A DNA stretch of 64,000 nt, from positions 145,727 through 209,726 of the forward strand of contig ML977006.1 of NCBI GenBank assembly GCA_010015675.1, written 5' to 3'. This DNA is from Byssothecium circinans (Eukaryota > Ascomycota > Dothideomycetes > Pleosporales > Massarinaceae). Numbering within the stretch: position 1 is the first letter of the stretch; each line of letters begins with the position of its first letter. Below the pieces are notes generated by a model. The model did not search any database. It saw only the letters and a list, made by a program, of their open reading frames with translations, and was not told where the DNA came from. This document shows positions 34,523 to 46,633 of this stretch, piece by piece. A program made the translations under genes and the position numbers.

Positions 34523-35058
34523 GCCGACCTCGTTGTGGACATTCCCGCCCATGCGGATCTATCTCTTGTTTGTTTTCTGTTTTCTCCAGGTCTTCGCCCA
34601 CGTACCAGCAGTCCAGTCGCGCTTCAGCTCCCTACGATACCATCGTACAGCTTCGCACACCATCGCAGAATGCCCCGTCCCCTCGTACAGTTACCGCGAA
34701 CGATCGACGTTTACCTCGTCGCGACCCCCTCCGACCAGCTTTCCACACCTTCTTTTATCTCTGTTGTGAAGGATTCTCCGATGTCGTCCAGCTTCCCCGC
34801 TTCTCCAACCCCCTGCTCCCTGCCTCCGACCGTCTTGGCAGGCACCGATCAAGGAGGAGGGGCTCCAATAACGTCACAACCGAGGAAAACTTCAACCTCG
34901 ATGTAACCTCAGGCCTGATCACGGCGTGATAGTATTTGGATTAGGATAAGATGCGGGGTGTGAGCATCCTTGATAATGTCCTCATTCCCTCTGACAACAT
35001 TTCGGCTTTCTTCTCCGCCAATTCGTTGCGCGAGAACCTCAATTGAGCGACTTTCACC
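34523..35058. other. Intergenic between unknown gene and GH92 gene
   Basis: Overlapping Ser/Pro-rich frames on the plus strand (34482-34929) have low-complexity translations and no family features. I treat the interval as UTR and promoter. Confidence 0.4.
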
Positions 35059-37569
35059 ATGAGAGAACTGCTGTTTACGCTATTGGCTTTGGGGTTTCGG
35101 GTACATGCACAGGATGTCGACTACTCACAGTTTGTGAACCCCTTCATCGGATCCGAAGGTGCGATTCCGGGCTACGCTTGTAAGACACAGCATTCCACGA
35201 CTCTCCTACTACCCAGTGACTGACAACCAAAAGACGGCGGCGGCGACATCTTCGTTGGCGGTGCTGTTCCCTTCGGCATGGTCAAGCTCGGCATCGATAC
35301 GTTCGAATCACCGATCAATCAGAGCGCTCTCAATGGCGGATATACACCACAAGGTCGAGTCACAGGTATTAGTCTGATGCACGAGAGTGGAACTGGAGGT
35401 GGTCCGAAGTATGGCTTCCCTTCGCAGATGCCTCTCGCGACTATCGACTCGCCGGTGAATTTGCTGGATAACTTGACCTATTGGCAGAAACGGGTCGGGC
35501 AGGATTCCGCGAGCGTTGGCTACTTCAAAACGGAATTCGAATCGGGCGTTACCGTTGAGCTTGCTGCGTCACGACATGCTGGCTTGCATCGCTACACCTA
35601 TCCGTCTTCGTCTGAAGCCCATGTGCTTGTCGACTTTTCGCACTATCTTCCGCATCCGAGGCGCGATTGGGATTCGCAATTCTACACCGGCGGTGAAATC
35701 GAATTCCAACCGAACTCTTCGATATACACTGGCTATACTTCAATCGCGAACGGCTGGTGCTTGGGGCCTCCAGTAACTGTCTACGTCTGCGGAGAGTTTG
35801 ATTCGCCGCCCCATCAAGCGCGAGCGTTCAAGGGTAGGAACACATTCCCCGTCGGCCGCCATTTCCGTTCCTTCGACAATGCGACGATTCCAGAACCCAC
35901 ATATACTGGGACAAGTGCACGATCAGGCCCACTAGCAGACCGCGTGGGCGCCATCTTCTCATGGAACGGCACCGCGAACTCTACCGTACTGCAGTCCCGC
36001 GTCGGCATCTCCTTCATGTCCGTCGAGAAAGCGTGCGCGTACAAGAACGAAGAGCTTTCTTGGTCCATTGAGGAAACCGCCGAAGCAGCCCGCGCCGAAT
36101 GGAACCGTGATATCTTCTCCAAGATCCGAGTCGACACGTCGGAGAAAGCAAACAAGACGCGCCTTGCCCTGCTATACTCCAGTTTGTACTTTATGCATCT
36201 CATCCCCAGCGAGCGCGTAGGTGAGAACCCACTCTGGGAATCAGACGAGCCGTATTGGGACGACTTCTACACCATGTGGGATCTCTTCCGGAACCAAGTA
36301 TCACTCTGGCACCTCATCCAGCCGTCATACTACGAATCGATGATTCGCTCGCTGATCGATATGTTCAAGCACGAAGGCTTCCTCCCCGACGGTCGATCAG
36401 GAAACTACAACGGCTTGGTCCAAGGAGGTTCGAATGCCGACAACGTGCTAGCCGACGCGTACGTAAAGGGTCTTCGTGGGGGCATCAACTGGACAGAAGG
36501 CTACGCGGCGGTCAAAAAGAATGCGGAAGTCCTCCCCTACTTCGACCAGAACCCTATCGATCCTCGAGGGTCCCTCAAAGACGGTCGTTCCGCGCTCGAT
36601 GATTGGATTCCTCTGGGTTACGTCTCCGCCGACCGCAACTCGCGCGCTATCTCAAAGACAGTCGAATACTCCCTCAACGACTTCGCCGTCTCGCAAATCG
36701 CAGCCGGCATCGAACCAGGTGACCGTGAACTCTATCTCCAGCGCTCATCCGGCTGGCAGCTCTCCTGGGACCCCGAAGCCACAGCACGCAACTTCACCGG
36801 CTTCGTAATGCCGCGTTACGCAAACGGTACCTTCCACAAAACATACAACATCACCAACTGCGGCGAGTGCAATTGGCCCGACGAGAGTTACGAAGGCACC
36901 TCATTCGAGTACTCCTTCGTGATCCCGCACGACGTACAGCGCATGATCGAGCTCATGGGCGGTACTACCCACTTTGAGGCGCGCCTCGATTACGTCTTCC
37001 AGCCCAACACTTCCGACACCGATCACGGTGCCAACGGCCTCGGTATCACGTCGATTAATAACATCGCCAATGAACCGGATTTCCAGACCCCGTATCTGTA
37101 CAACTACATCAACAAGCAGTGGAAGTCTGTTGAGCGCTCTCGTCAGCTTGCCACAGACTTCTACTTCAACAGCACCAATGGCATCCCTGGGAACTCGGAC
37201 GCCGGCGCGTTGAACTGCTGGTTGATATGGCAGATGCTTGGCTTGTATCCTATTGTAACGACACCTGTTTACCTGTTAGAGAGCCCATGGTTCAGCGATA
37301 TCAATATCACTGTCAACCATAACGCGACGCTCAGGATCCGCGCTGAGGGCTTGGATGATGGCGATGGACGGCAGGGGTACTATGTGCAGAACGTGAGCAT
37401 CAACGGCCAGGCGTGGAATAGGAACTGGTTCGAGCATAGCGATGTTGGCGGCATTATGACGAATGGTGGAGAGATTTTGTTTGGGCTGGGCAGCGAGAAA
37501 AAGGTCTGGGAGAGTGGAGATGTGCCGCCAAGTCCGGGACATAGAGTCGTTGATGTGGGCGGCTCGTAA
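35059..37569 (+). CDS. Secreted GH92 alpha-mannosidase
   Basis: Two exons, 35059-35179 and 35234-37569, giving 818 aa; the join restores GYA-YGGGDIFVGGAVPFGMVKLG, a GH92 N-terminal signature. A signal peptide (MRELLFTLLALGFRVHAQ) precedes VDYSQFVNPFIGSEG. The catalytic half contains SDEPYWDDFYTMWDLFRNQ, the loop HEGFLPDGRSGNYNGLVQGG, and the late family motif GIPGNSDAGALNCWLIWQML followed by GLYP. GH92 enzymes are calcium-dependent exo-acting alpha-mannosidases, usually on alpha-1,2 linkages in N-glycans or yeast mannan; the exact linkage cannot be read here. Many N-glycosylation sites (NLT, NST, NIT) fit secretion. It neighbours other secreted hydrolases but no shared regulation is visible. 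Confidence 0.93.
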
Positions 37570-38055
37570 TAGACATAGAAAAGTGGATTCCAATGCTAAA
37601 TGCGATGAATTTTCGATCGATGTTGTTGGCGTTAGGGTCTTGTGGGTGATCAGATGGTGATGCGACGTCACTGCTTACTCATCCTCTAGCGCTTCCCTTT
37701 TCATTCCTCTCCAACCGCCGTCTCATCTTCCCTCTCCTTTTTTTCCATCGAAATCACATAGCCTGCTGGACATGTCACCAGTAACAAAATACGCCGCTCA
37801 AACCAGCTGCCACCAAGATGTGGTCGCATGGCACATGTAAATTCGAGGGGTGAATAGGATGGCCCAATCATACAGCTGGAATGCGACCTTCCCGTTCAAA
37901 ACCAGGATACCAGCAAGCGAGCCGCCAACTTGAACTCCTGAAGTGGCAAACACAGCAAACACTACATCTCACGCTCTCGACTCCAGCGACTAAAATGCCT
38001 TGATACTCATCAATCTTTCCCTTCATCTTTTCTGCCTCGCGATATTGGACTTACC
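37570..38055. other. Intergenic
   Basis: Terminator side of the GH92 gene and promoter of the esterase gene; no gene seen. Confidence 0.4.
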
Positions 38056-39161
38056 ATGTGGACCCGAATCTCCTCGGTGCTCCTCCTCGCCACCCTAAGC
38101 ATCATCCACCCTTCCTCCGCCCTTCCCCAACCATCACAGAGCTATGCTCCGCCTAGAGCCATCCCAGCGCGCGCAGGGAGTGGCTGTGGAAAATCGCAGT
38201 TCCTTCCCGGCGTGACACAGTACCGCTTCGGCCTCAAAAGCAGTGGGAAAGATCGAAGCTACTCCTTTCATTTACCTGCCGGATACGATAAGAACCGCAA
38301 ACATCCCGTCGTGGTGGGGTTTCACGGGAGTAGTAGTGTTGGCTTGTTCTTTGAGTTGGATACTAAGATGAGTGAGGCGAGATATAGCGGAGATGTACGT
38401 GCTGTTTCCGTTGAATTTCTTCTCACTTTGAATCACTTGCCTATGTTTTGAAGATATGCGAGCTGAATGAGAAGATGGACTGTGAACTGACACACCTGTC
38501 GCAGAAAATCATGATCTACCCCAACGGCATTGACGGGTCCTGGGCCGGTCCATCATACCACAGCAACAGCAGCTCCACCATTGCAGAAGACATCCAATTC
38601 GTGTCGGACCTCCTCAACGACGTCAAGTCCAGCTTCTGTGTCGACGACAGGAAACTTTATGCCGTGGGTATGTCAAACGGCGGCGGCTTCATCGGGACCC
38701 TGGCTTGTGATCCAGTGGGCAGCACGCTATTTTCCGCCTACGCAGCGCACTCGGGAGCTTTCTACACCGACACCAACGGTCCCTCTAACAACTGTGCACC
38801 CTCCCCCTCTGCCCTTCCCATCAAGATGTTAGAAATCCACGGCGCTGCCGACTCAACCGTGAAATATGGCGGTGGCCAAGGCGACGGCGGACCTCAGCCG
38901 CCTATTGCAAGTTGGCTAGAATGGTGGGCAGAACGGAACGCGTGTAGTCAAAAGAAAGAAGAGAGTATTGCTGATGGCAAGGTCACAGCGCTGAAGTGGA
39001 CGTGTGGAGGTACAGAGGGCGTGCTGCAGCATTACAGAGTGGAAGGACTAGGGCATTGTTGGGCGGATACCGAGATCAATCTGAGTCAGATTAGTGTGCC
39101 GCAGGGGCCGAGTGTGATGAGGGCCAGTGAGATTGTCATGGGGTTCTTCGCTGGGGTGTAG
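38056..39161 (+). CDS. Secreted esterase, feruloyl esterase / PHB depolymerase (LpqC) type
   Basis: Two exons, 38056-38394 and 38505-39161 (110-base intron with GTACGT donor and GCAG acceptor), giving 331 aa. A signal peptide (MWTRISSVLLLATLSIIHPSSALP) is followed by an alpha/beta-hydrolase: the oxyanion strand HPVVVGFHGS, nucleophile S170 in GMSNGGG, acid D229 in HGAADSTV and H297 in GLGHCWAD. This is the CE1/LpqC arrangement shared by type C feruloyl esterases and polyhydroxybutyrate depolymerases. Substrate choice between feruloylated cell-wall sugars and polyesters cannot be made from sequence alone. It is probably involved in extracellular degradation. Confidence 0.87.
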
Positions 39162-39767
39162 GGGGGGGAGTGGTTAATGATCTATTGTTGTTCTGAGGGT
39201 GGCGTTGCTTTCTCTGTGGTATACATATATCTAAAGGTCCACTTTATAGACTTGCGAAAGAGTTTGACATCGGACTTAATCCCATACTTCTCAGGCTTAA
39301 CAGCCGCGGGCATCACACGCAAGACCAAACTGCATGAACCTGTAGCTAGTATTCCGCGCTGAAACACATCCGTGTTAACCTAAGAGGATCACATTACTGC
39401 ACTAAGACTTTCCAAGTCGAGATATGGCCTTCACGCTCACACTCCTTGACATATTTAACAGCAATACAGTCAACGATAGGAAGCTCACCCTTACCCAAGA
39501 CACTTTCGAACATGAAGTCTGATACGGCAAATGCCACGCTACCAATACATATTCTAAGAAAGAAAGAAAGAAGCAGTGCTAAGCTGGAATGGAGAGTGGA
39601 ATATCTGGAGGGGATGGATGGGATGGTGTCTTCGATCTAGTCTAGGTGAGGCTAGCGCGAAGCTAGTGCGGGGCGGGTCATCCTCTCTCTCCAATTCCTC
39701 TGAACAAAATCACTTCTTTTGCAATATATTCTTGGGGGTCCTTAACGGTCCCTGAGAACCACTAATA
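39162..39767. other. Intergenic
   Basis: No gene seen; short frames open on both strands at 39177-39367 have no protein character. Confidence 0.4.
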
Positions 39768-41261
39768 ATGGCCCGAGCCGTAGCTGCGCTCGATACGCTC
39801 CCGACTGAATTACTTCACCGCATCGCTGCATCCCTCTCCTGTTCTTCTATCAATCTTTGCTTCTCGAATCGCACTCTTTACGTTGCTTTATATGACCGGT
39901 TGGTCTTCAAGCGTAGCGCTGTCGATGTTCTGTTTGTTGACAAGTACCACGAGCTTCCAGAGCTAGAGGACGTGCACGTGGAAGACTGGGAACTTCAGTC
40001 ATGTGCATCTGAAGCAAGCATGGAAGACAGCGAAGATGAAGATTGGTGGTCGGCCCTAGAAGAGGAGGTGCCAGACCCAGGTGACGATTGGGACTATGCA
40101 GATTGGGGGCCAGATGAGCGACAACGAAAAGCCAGTGCGAGCGAAGATGGGTATCTGAATTGGTCTCAGGCTTCCATATTCCACGCCTTATCATCAGGCG
40201 ATAGCGCAAGAATCGCATTTGCTGTGGAAAAAGCCAATAGGCTTTTCAACGTCGCCCCGCACGACCAACCTTGGAACCGGATGAAACAGTGGGAGAATGA
40301 ATCCTTGGTCACCTGGCTGCCGCATCTTATCGCTCTTCGCCACAACTCGGTTATGGCACTTAGGCCTGAGGCGTTCCAGTTGATCATATGGGCGCCAAGC
40401 ATTCTTGAGGCCATTGAGGAAGATGGCAGTCCAGTACGCAGCCCTTCATATCCGGACTACGTGGCCGTGGGCTTTTGCATGGTCGCGTTACTGCTTAAGC
40501 GAGCTGAGACTATTTTTCCGGGTGATAGAGGAATGGATGGCTTTGAGGCTATCAGAGAGTTTTTCTGGAGTCGTCGCATAGGATGTGTAGACATTGAGGG
40601 TGATCTAAAACGGACGCTTGAGGAAAGTTGGGATGCGCTCAAGTTCGACTTCAAGGACCGGTACGCTTTACTTGTGTTATTGATCTTTCATTTCTGGGTT
40701 CACCTCGAATTGACGGATGCTCCCTTTCCGTCGCTCCAGCTCATCCCGATGGCTTCTGTGTTAAACAACCCGATCCCATTTCGCACTCCCGTCAATGCTT
40801 TCTGCGCCATGCATCTCACTGGTAGGCAGATAATTGAGCTGTTCTCTGGCGCGTGGACTGGCTTGTACACTGATAAGCGATGCCCGAATGACGACGAGCA
40901 TGGTCCTCCACTCCGCTCGATCCATCTCTCAATCCGCGAGCCGGCCAAGTACGACCCCACAGAAGCGATTGCGATAATCAATGAAGAGTCTCACGGAAAA
41001 GATGCGTGGGGTCTGTTTACTATTAGCGGCACCTTCTTTGCCGATGGTGAAGTCTGGCTTGTTCGAGAATACGCGTCACATGTTGCTGATAGATATGCTC
41101 GAGAGGCCAGCCCTTCGAACTACAGAGGCACTACTACACCCTTTGGCATTGTGGGGTCATGGGGAATCGACAAAGGGATTCGTGTGGCTCATCACTACCC
41201 GATGCGCTCCTGGTATGGATTTTTCTGGTTATGGAAAAAGGAGTGGTGCAGTCCTTGGTAA
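39768..41261 (+). CDS. F-box-like protein, otherwise unknown
   Basis: Intronless ORF of 497 aa starting AATAATGG. Residues about 8-45 (LDTLPTELLHRIAASLSCSS then INLCFSNRTLYVAL) have the pattern of an F-box: LP-x-E-L-L-x-x-I and a later small-residue helix. F-box proteins connect substrates to SCF ubiquitin ligases through Skp1. A very acidic region (about 65-130: ELEDVHVEDWE, MEDSEDEDWWSALEEE) and a large Trp-rich domain follow (LVREYASHVADRYA, WYGFFWLWKKEW at the end). No WD40 or LRR repeats are seen, so the substrate-binding domain is of unknown type. Such genes are numerous in filamentous ascomycetes. Confidence 0.7.
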   Translation: MARAVAALDTLPTELLHRIAASLSCSSINLCFSNRTLYVALYDRLVFKRSAVDVLFVDKYHELPELEDVHVEDWELQSCASEASMEDSEDEDWWSALEEEVPDPGDDWDYADWGPDERQRKASASEDGYLNWSQASIFHALSSGDSARIAFAVEKANRLFNVAPHDQPWNRMKQWENESLVTWLPHLIALRHNSVMALRPEAFQLIIWAPSILEAIEEDGSPVRSPSYPDYVAVGFCMVALLLKRAETIFPGDRGMDGFEAIREFFWSRRIGCVDIEGDLKRTLEESWDALKFDFKDRYALLVLLIFHFWVHLELTDAPFPSLQLIPMASVLNNPIPFRTPVNAFCAMHLTGRQIIELFSGAWTGLYTDKRCPNDDEHGPPLRSIHLSIREPAKYDPTEAIAIINEESHGKDAWGLFTISGTFFADGEVWLVREYASHVADRYAREASPSNYRGTTTPFGIVGSWGIDKGIRVAHHYPMRSWYGFFWLWKKEWCSPW

Positions 41262-42202
41262 ACCGTCCAGATGAATGAGCTGGAAGAAGCACCTTGGGAT
41301 TCTCTACTCTTGCTGACCGTGAAGCATGCTTGCAAACTCAATAACGTGGCTTTGCATGTTTGGAGCGCTAGTGCGACATGGCTGTACCATCCAGTATCCA
41401 ATAATTTTCGACTTCAACTCGACAATTGCACATGTCGACAGAATATTTATCGACTAAATCGTGGGCCTCTTCTCACACCAAACTTTCACTTAGAGAGGAT
41501 TCCGCACTAGTTGCAATGAGTCGATTTTCATCGCCACACCATTGGCCACGGGTTACAGCTTTTCAACCTGCCTTTGGAAGGTACGTCGACGTACCATTTT
41601 TCTATGAAGACACACCCAGCTGTTCTACAACTGTCGCGACCCGTCCGCAAAGTGGCGATGATCCTCTCCCGACCAGCCAAACCATAAACGCGCATCAGTC
41701 CTCTCGAAACAGGCGTATCACTAATTGGCCTAGATTCAAAAATACGAAACACGAGCTGCAATGACTGAGTTGCTCCATCATCTTCTCCTCTGTTGGATCT
41801 AGAAGACTAGCCGTGCATGAAACAATAAACGTCGGCTCCCGGACGGGCCGGCAAAGCTTAGCTCTGATAAGCTCATGTCGACAAGTCTTGACCCAAAGCC
41901 ACATGAGTCTCAAACCGGATTGTACTGGATGCGATGGTGGGTCCGACAGTCTTGGTCACGGGTCTTCCAAATACGTCCGGATGTATGTACCTAAACATCA
42001 GTGCGATAATGTGAGCATTGATGCCAGGTACCTATGTATATGATGCACACGCGATAAGACGACATCAACTGCTGCTCATCTTTTCACGGTTGAATAAGTT
42101 GTAGCCCAAGGCTCTGGAAGCATTTTCTTTTCTCACCGTCTATTCTGTGCTTTTCCGATTCAACCACATTAATCATAATCTTTAATCAACCAGTTCGCCA
42201 TA
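41262..42202. other. Intergenic
   Basis: No gene seen. The frames at 41271-41764 are short and overlap on both strands. The promoter and CT-rich leader of the next gene occupy the last 150 bases. Confidence 0.4.
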
Positions 42203-43273
42203 ATGAACGCCTCAGCAACCATCCGCAGCGCCTACGTCCGCGCCTCAGTCATGAACATGCGCCCTTCAGTCGGCACCTCCATGTCCTCCATCCGCGAACT
42301 CGAATCCCGTCCCGCCAACCCAACCAAACTCCGTGACTTCAAACCCATCAACCACCTCGAGCACCGCTCGCTCTGCAACCAAGAACGCGTCGCCACAGGC
42401 CCATACCACGACGTTCACAAAAACTCCGACTCGGACCACGCCTACATTAAAAACGACTACATGGTCAACGAATCCTTCATGGACTTCAGCGACGAAGGAG
42501 CAACATTCCGAACCCGGATCCGCAAAATATACACCGTATTCCCATACCGCGACCCCATCTACCTCGTCGCCATTGTATTCCTACTCGGAAGTATCGACCT
42601 CGTCATCGACGCCTTCTTCGACCTTCTCCCGCTCACAATCCCTTCCTCTGCCTTCGAGACGGAAGAACGCATCGCCGTTCCCACCACCGTACTCATCGGC
42701 TCCATCCTCTTCTTCGCGGCCGGTATCTTCGACACCTTCGGTGCGCTGAACGCTGATCGCGGGACCCTCGAAACGTCCAAGGAAGATCTGGGGAACGTGA
42801 CGTATAAACCCGCGCTTCTTGGGTCTCCGGAATTCAAATGGATTCCTTCACGCGAGAAGTTCATCGACCTCGCGACTACGAATCTCGCGTTCCAGGCCGG
42901 TCTCATCGTCCTTTTCGGCGGCGTTATCTTCATGGTCGCGGGCATCGTTGATTTCCCCGGCGTGGTGCCTGAGGAGTCGAAATTCTTCGGGCTCATTGTT
43001 TTTGGTCCGCAGGTCATTCACGGATTCCTGTTCCTCGTGGCCAACTCGATGTTAGCGCTGAGCGAGCAGGAGAGGTGGTGGAAGCCGAAAGTCACGGATG
43101 CGGATTGGCAGGGTGCTTTTCTCAATGCGGTGGGCGGTTTCGGATTCATGCTGGCTGGCTTTTTTCTGTTTCGGAGGGATGGTTTGGCGGCGGCGGTGGC
43201 GGCTATGGTTGGGAGTTGGGCTTTTGTTTTGGGGAGTTTGGTGAGGCTATATGTTACTATGGATGTTTATTAA
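42203..43273 (+). CDS. Six-helix integral membrane protein, family unknown
   Basis: Intronless ORF of 356 aa. The first 115 residues are polar and probably cytosolic, with many Arg and Ser (MRPSVGTSMSSIRELESRP). Six hydrophobic helices follow at about 119-138 (IYLVAIVFLLGSIDLVIDAF), 161-182, 226-248 (FQAGLIVLFGGVIFMVAGIV), 262-284, 306-323 and 328-348. The pattern of paired Gly-rich helices with FDTFGAL and DFPGVV loops is typical of uncharacterised fungal membrane proteins with YrhK-like helices; I offer that only as a suggestion. Its 3' end lies 48 bases from the 3' end of the convergent carboxypeptidase gene, so their transcripts probably overlap. Confidence 0.75.
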   Translation: MNASATIRSAYVRASVMNMRPSVGTSMSSIRELESRPANPTKLRDFKPINHLEHRSLCNQERVATGPYHDVHKNSDSDHAYIKNDYMVNESFMDFSDEGATFRTRIRKIYTVFPYRDPIYLVAIVFLLGSIDLVIDAFFDLLPLTIPSSAFETEERIAVPTTVLIGSILFFAAGIFDTFGALNADRGTLETSKEDLGNVTYKPALLGSPEFKWIPSREKFIDLATTNLAFQAGLIVLFGGVIFMVAGIVDFPGVVPEESKFFGLIVFGPQVIHGFLFLVANSMLALSEQERWWKPKVTDADWQGAFLNAVGGFGFMLAGFFLFRRDGLAAAVAAMVGSWAFVLGSLVRLYVTMDVY

Positions 43274-43321
43274 ATTGGGAATACTTATTTCGCCAACTAC
43301 ATATTAAAACATATCTAATGT

Positions 43322-45283
43322 CTACCGAACCACCTTCCTCCCCTTACCTGCCACCCCACCCGTCCCCGTCGCCACCGCCGCACTCGACGTCGTCGACGGC
43401 AGCGGCACAAAAGCCTCCGTATGCGTCGCCTTCGCCGTCCCATTCGTGCTATAATCGTCCGTAACAACCCTCCTCCCATCCGCAATAACCACATGATCCA
43501 GCACCCTCTTGAAAATCTCCAAACTAGCCTCGGGCTGATAATACGGAATCTCGTGCCCGGCCTCGTAGATCCTCGTAAACGAGAAATTCCCATATTCGCG
43601 GACCTCGCCGTACTCGACGCCATCGACGACAAAAGGGATGTACCCTGCTGCATTAAACGCCCTGGTATCGCTGTAATTAACAGCGAGCGAGACGGCTTCC
43701 CCACCGAACCAATTGCAGATATAATCCGCGTCGCCGTAGATAAGCGCTACGCGTACTCCATACCCCAATATCTCTTCTACATCCTCGATGAAATTGGGAA
43801 ACACGAAGTCCCCCGTGCTCTGGAAGCCCCGGCCTACTTCGGCGGAGTATCCGCCGTCGGTGTAGTTGATATTGACGCCGATGGCTTCCTGTGTGGTGGC
43901 CAGGTTGAGGAAATCGGAAAAGTACTCGGGGGGCGTGGGGTCGTCGTAGGGATGTCGGATGTCGTAGACGCCGCGGCCGCCGACGGCGTAGTAGGGTTCT
44001 TCGACCATGGAGCGGCAGAGGTTGGTGGCGCTGGAGCAGATGAGGTAGTCGTTTGCGGTGGTGCGGTTGGTGGCTTTACAGGCGCGGATTTGGTCGTGGC
44101 AGCCGTCGCTTACTTCGTAGGCGAATTTCTGGGCCGGGGGTTAGTTGGGGTGGTTTGTGGGGGCGGGGTGAGATGGAGTGGAGGAGGGTTTGGTTGAGGG
44201 GTTGGGCTTACCATGGCGAAGTAGACGGATTCGTTGATGGCTTTGATTCCGTAGGTGTTGTTGATGGCGAATTCGGGGTAGTATGGTGCTTGGATTTCTT
44301 CGTCGATTATGCCGTTGATTATGCCGAGGGTGTCCATTTCTAGCTCTACGCCTTTGACAGTACCGTTGCGGATCGCTTCATTCTGCTGGTAGAAGTAGTT
44401 GTAGAATGCGGGTCCGTAGTGGCCGCCGTAACTGCCATCGTATTAGTTTAACATCTGCTATTAAAGCGAGAAGATCATTGGCGTACCTCTCAGTCCACAG
44501 GTTGAAAGTGAAATTCTGAATATCGGGATCTAGTTGCGGTGACAGATCCAAGAAGGCTTGGAGGACGTGCCATGCACCGACGGCTGCGGCGTCGGTTGTG
44601 TTTGCTTTGTTCTGGTCAACGAAATGGTAACGGCCGTCTTGGTCAGTCTTGGTCGTTTCGTAGGAGAAGCCAACGCCGACAGGTCTACAAAGTCAGCGAA
44701 GCTCATTGCGAGGAGTATGTCAATTTCTGTCCACATAGCGCATAGCTACATTGCCAATGCACTTCAGATAGGAAAAGTACATACTGTGAGAGATAGAGCA
44801 TGTTTGAATGCTCATTCCAAGAATATGGGTTCCATTGCGTCTTCAAGTCCTCAGTAACGTTGCAAGGACCATGTTCTGCTCCTCATTAGCATCTCACCAA
44901 AAGCATCCCCGTTCTCCAAACCCACATAGGACTCCAGACATACCTTGAAACAGGCCAATCAGCGAATCGCTCCCCGGCCCCCCATTCAGCCAAAGCGTCA
45001 ATGGCTTCTGACTCGGATTCTCCCTCGCCTCAAAGAACCAAAAGAACATGTTCGTATTGTTATCTAAACTGATATAGCCCGCATAGTCATCCACACCTTC
45101 CTTCGTCTCACATATCCCTTCTTTACCAGGCTGTTTGAAGGAGATTTTGGCGCCTTGTGGAGACGTGATGGTTCGTATGCCGGTGGGGTCTTTGGGGATT
45201 TGCCGCTCTTCTAGCGTGAGTTTGCGTGCTGTGGTGAAAGACGTACACGCTAAGAGCGCGAGGAGATGGGTGAAGCGCGCCAT
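43322..45283 (-). CDS. Secreted serine carboxypeptidase (S10, carboxypeptidase S1 type)
   Basis: Five exons on the minus strand: 45283-44944, 44875-44785, 44684-44487, 44431-44212, 44128-43322, giving 551 aa. Joins restore family motifs: [33 protein letters not shown], and the catalytic WTE-SYGGHYGP, where the codon of the nucleophile S210 is split by the third intron. Asp418 lies in GDADYICNW and His475 in YEAGHEIPYY. A signal peptide (MARFTHLLALLACTSFTTA) starts the protein. The C-terminus is Ser/Thr-rich (PLPSTTSSAAVATGTGG) and could carry O-glycans or a GPI signal, but it ends basic, not hydrophobic, so GPI anchoring is unlikely. The enzyme removes C-terminal residues from peptides at acid pH. 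Confidence 0.93.
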
Positions 45284-45493
45284 GGTGGAAGCTTGGTATG
45301 GTCAAGCAATTGAGAGAAGGCGTGACATGACAAGCTGGGAAAGTCGAGCTCCTCTTATAGTTGGAGAATGCCATCCCCGCAGCACTGGTTATCGGGCGAC
45401 TCAATTCCCCGCTCACATTGAGGGATGATGCTGTTCTTCTAGGTTATGTATGCATGCCGGGAACATGACGTGCGTTGCCTGAATAGGCATGTG

Positions 45494-46012
45494 TTACGGA
45501 TACGAGAGGCGATGTGATAACGATTGGAGCGAGTTTTTGTTTATCGTTTGCAACCCTCCCGTCGACGGCGTAGTGATATGCACATGGCTAAAAGAACGTC
45601 CACCACGTTGGTGCCGCTGTACCGGATCTCTATCGTGCTTTTCGTTCCCTCTACCCAACATCTCTTTCAACTTGCGACGTTTCTTCTCCACCCATCCATC
45701 GAAAGACAGCTCAATGGCTCGCATTTTCTGCTCGCAACAATGACGGCAAACATCATCCCAGCCCGACGTTGAGCACCATGATGCCATCCGCCCTTGCAGC
45801 TCCTTCCCCGAATAGGCAGGTCGAAATACCAAAGCCGGGGTTGCGAAGCTTGTGCCGCAACATTGGCATGCAGCAAAGCTTGTCCAGTTCACAGTGCAAA
45901 CGTCATGGCCTCCTGTATACGGGAGAAAGGCGGGATGGGGTCGGTAATGTGAGACCACAGATAACGAGCGTAGTTGATGGATGTGCGTTGGCGGCGGAGG
46001 TTCGCCGCGCAT
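45494..46012 (-). CDS. Hypothetical Cys-containing protein
   Basis: A minus-strand frame of up to 221 codons (from 46159); I prefer the internal ATG at 46012, giving 172 aa, because the upstream part has no protein character. The central region looks like real coding sequence: HDVCTVNWTSFAACQCCGTSF, then SGWDDVCRHCCEQKMRAIEL and a basic helix VEKKRRKLKEMLG. Cys pairs (CQCC, CRHCC) might bind metal. It may have another 5' exon. No family is recognised. Confidence 0.4.
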   Translation of the reverse strand: MRGEPPPPTHIHQLRSLSVVSHYRPHPAFLPYTGGHDVCTVNWTSFAACQCCGTSFATPALVFRPAYSGKELQGRMASWCSTSGWDDVCRHCCEQKMRAIELSFDGWVEKKRRKLKEMLGRGNEKHDRDPVQRHQRGGRSFSHVHITTPSTGGLQTINKNSLQSLSHRLSYP

Positions 46013-46633
46013 GGATGTGGATGTGGGATGGCGGGAACGGCTACTTTTTATCCGAAGGGGTCGGGCCGAGTACCTAAGCAACGTCAACGGTTGGAGATGG
46101 AATTCGATGATATTTTCTTTTCTGTTAGGATTGGAAGGTTGCTTTTGATTATTTGCCATAGAACCTTTTTTGACCGATCAAGGGAAACATAAAGCGAGGC
46201 AAAGAGAAAGCAGTATCCATGTTAGTAAAGCAAGCATACAGAAGAAGGCTCTTAATCATAAATGCAATCATTATTAGTTATACTATATCCATATAGTAAC
46301 TTTTCGGTTACATAGCACTGTAGACAAATCCATCCATCCACATGTGTTTGTAGATATTGGGCTGTCGCTGTAGATGGCACCCGCCGTCTGCACAGCAGCC
46401 CGCCCATGCATACAAAACAAACCCAAGAGACGCAGCAACGAAAAACAAAGAAAAGAGAAAACAGAAACAAAGAGAGGTCGGATTCAAGGAATTGAAGGAA
46501 TTAGAAGCTCCACCTATGTCGCGTAAACCAACATGTATGCATCCGCAAAAGCCGAGGGAGCTTTTAATAGTAGAACATGTAGCACGGCCGAAAAGTCCTG
46601 ACTTCAGTCAGGCCCCAGCGGCCCTAATCTATG
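46013..46633. other. Intergenic
   Basis: No gene recognised between the Cys-containing ORF and the 3' end of the P450 gene. Confidence 0.4.

Noticed and set aside
34535..34929. Overlapping Ser/Pro-rich frames after the 223-aa gene
   Set aside because: Three frames are open at once, a sign of biased composition, not of coding.
43421..44343. Plus-strand frames opposite the carboxypeptidase gene
   Set aside because: Shadows of a well-supported spliced S10 gene with all catalytic residues.
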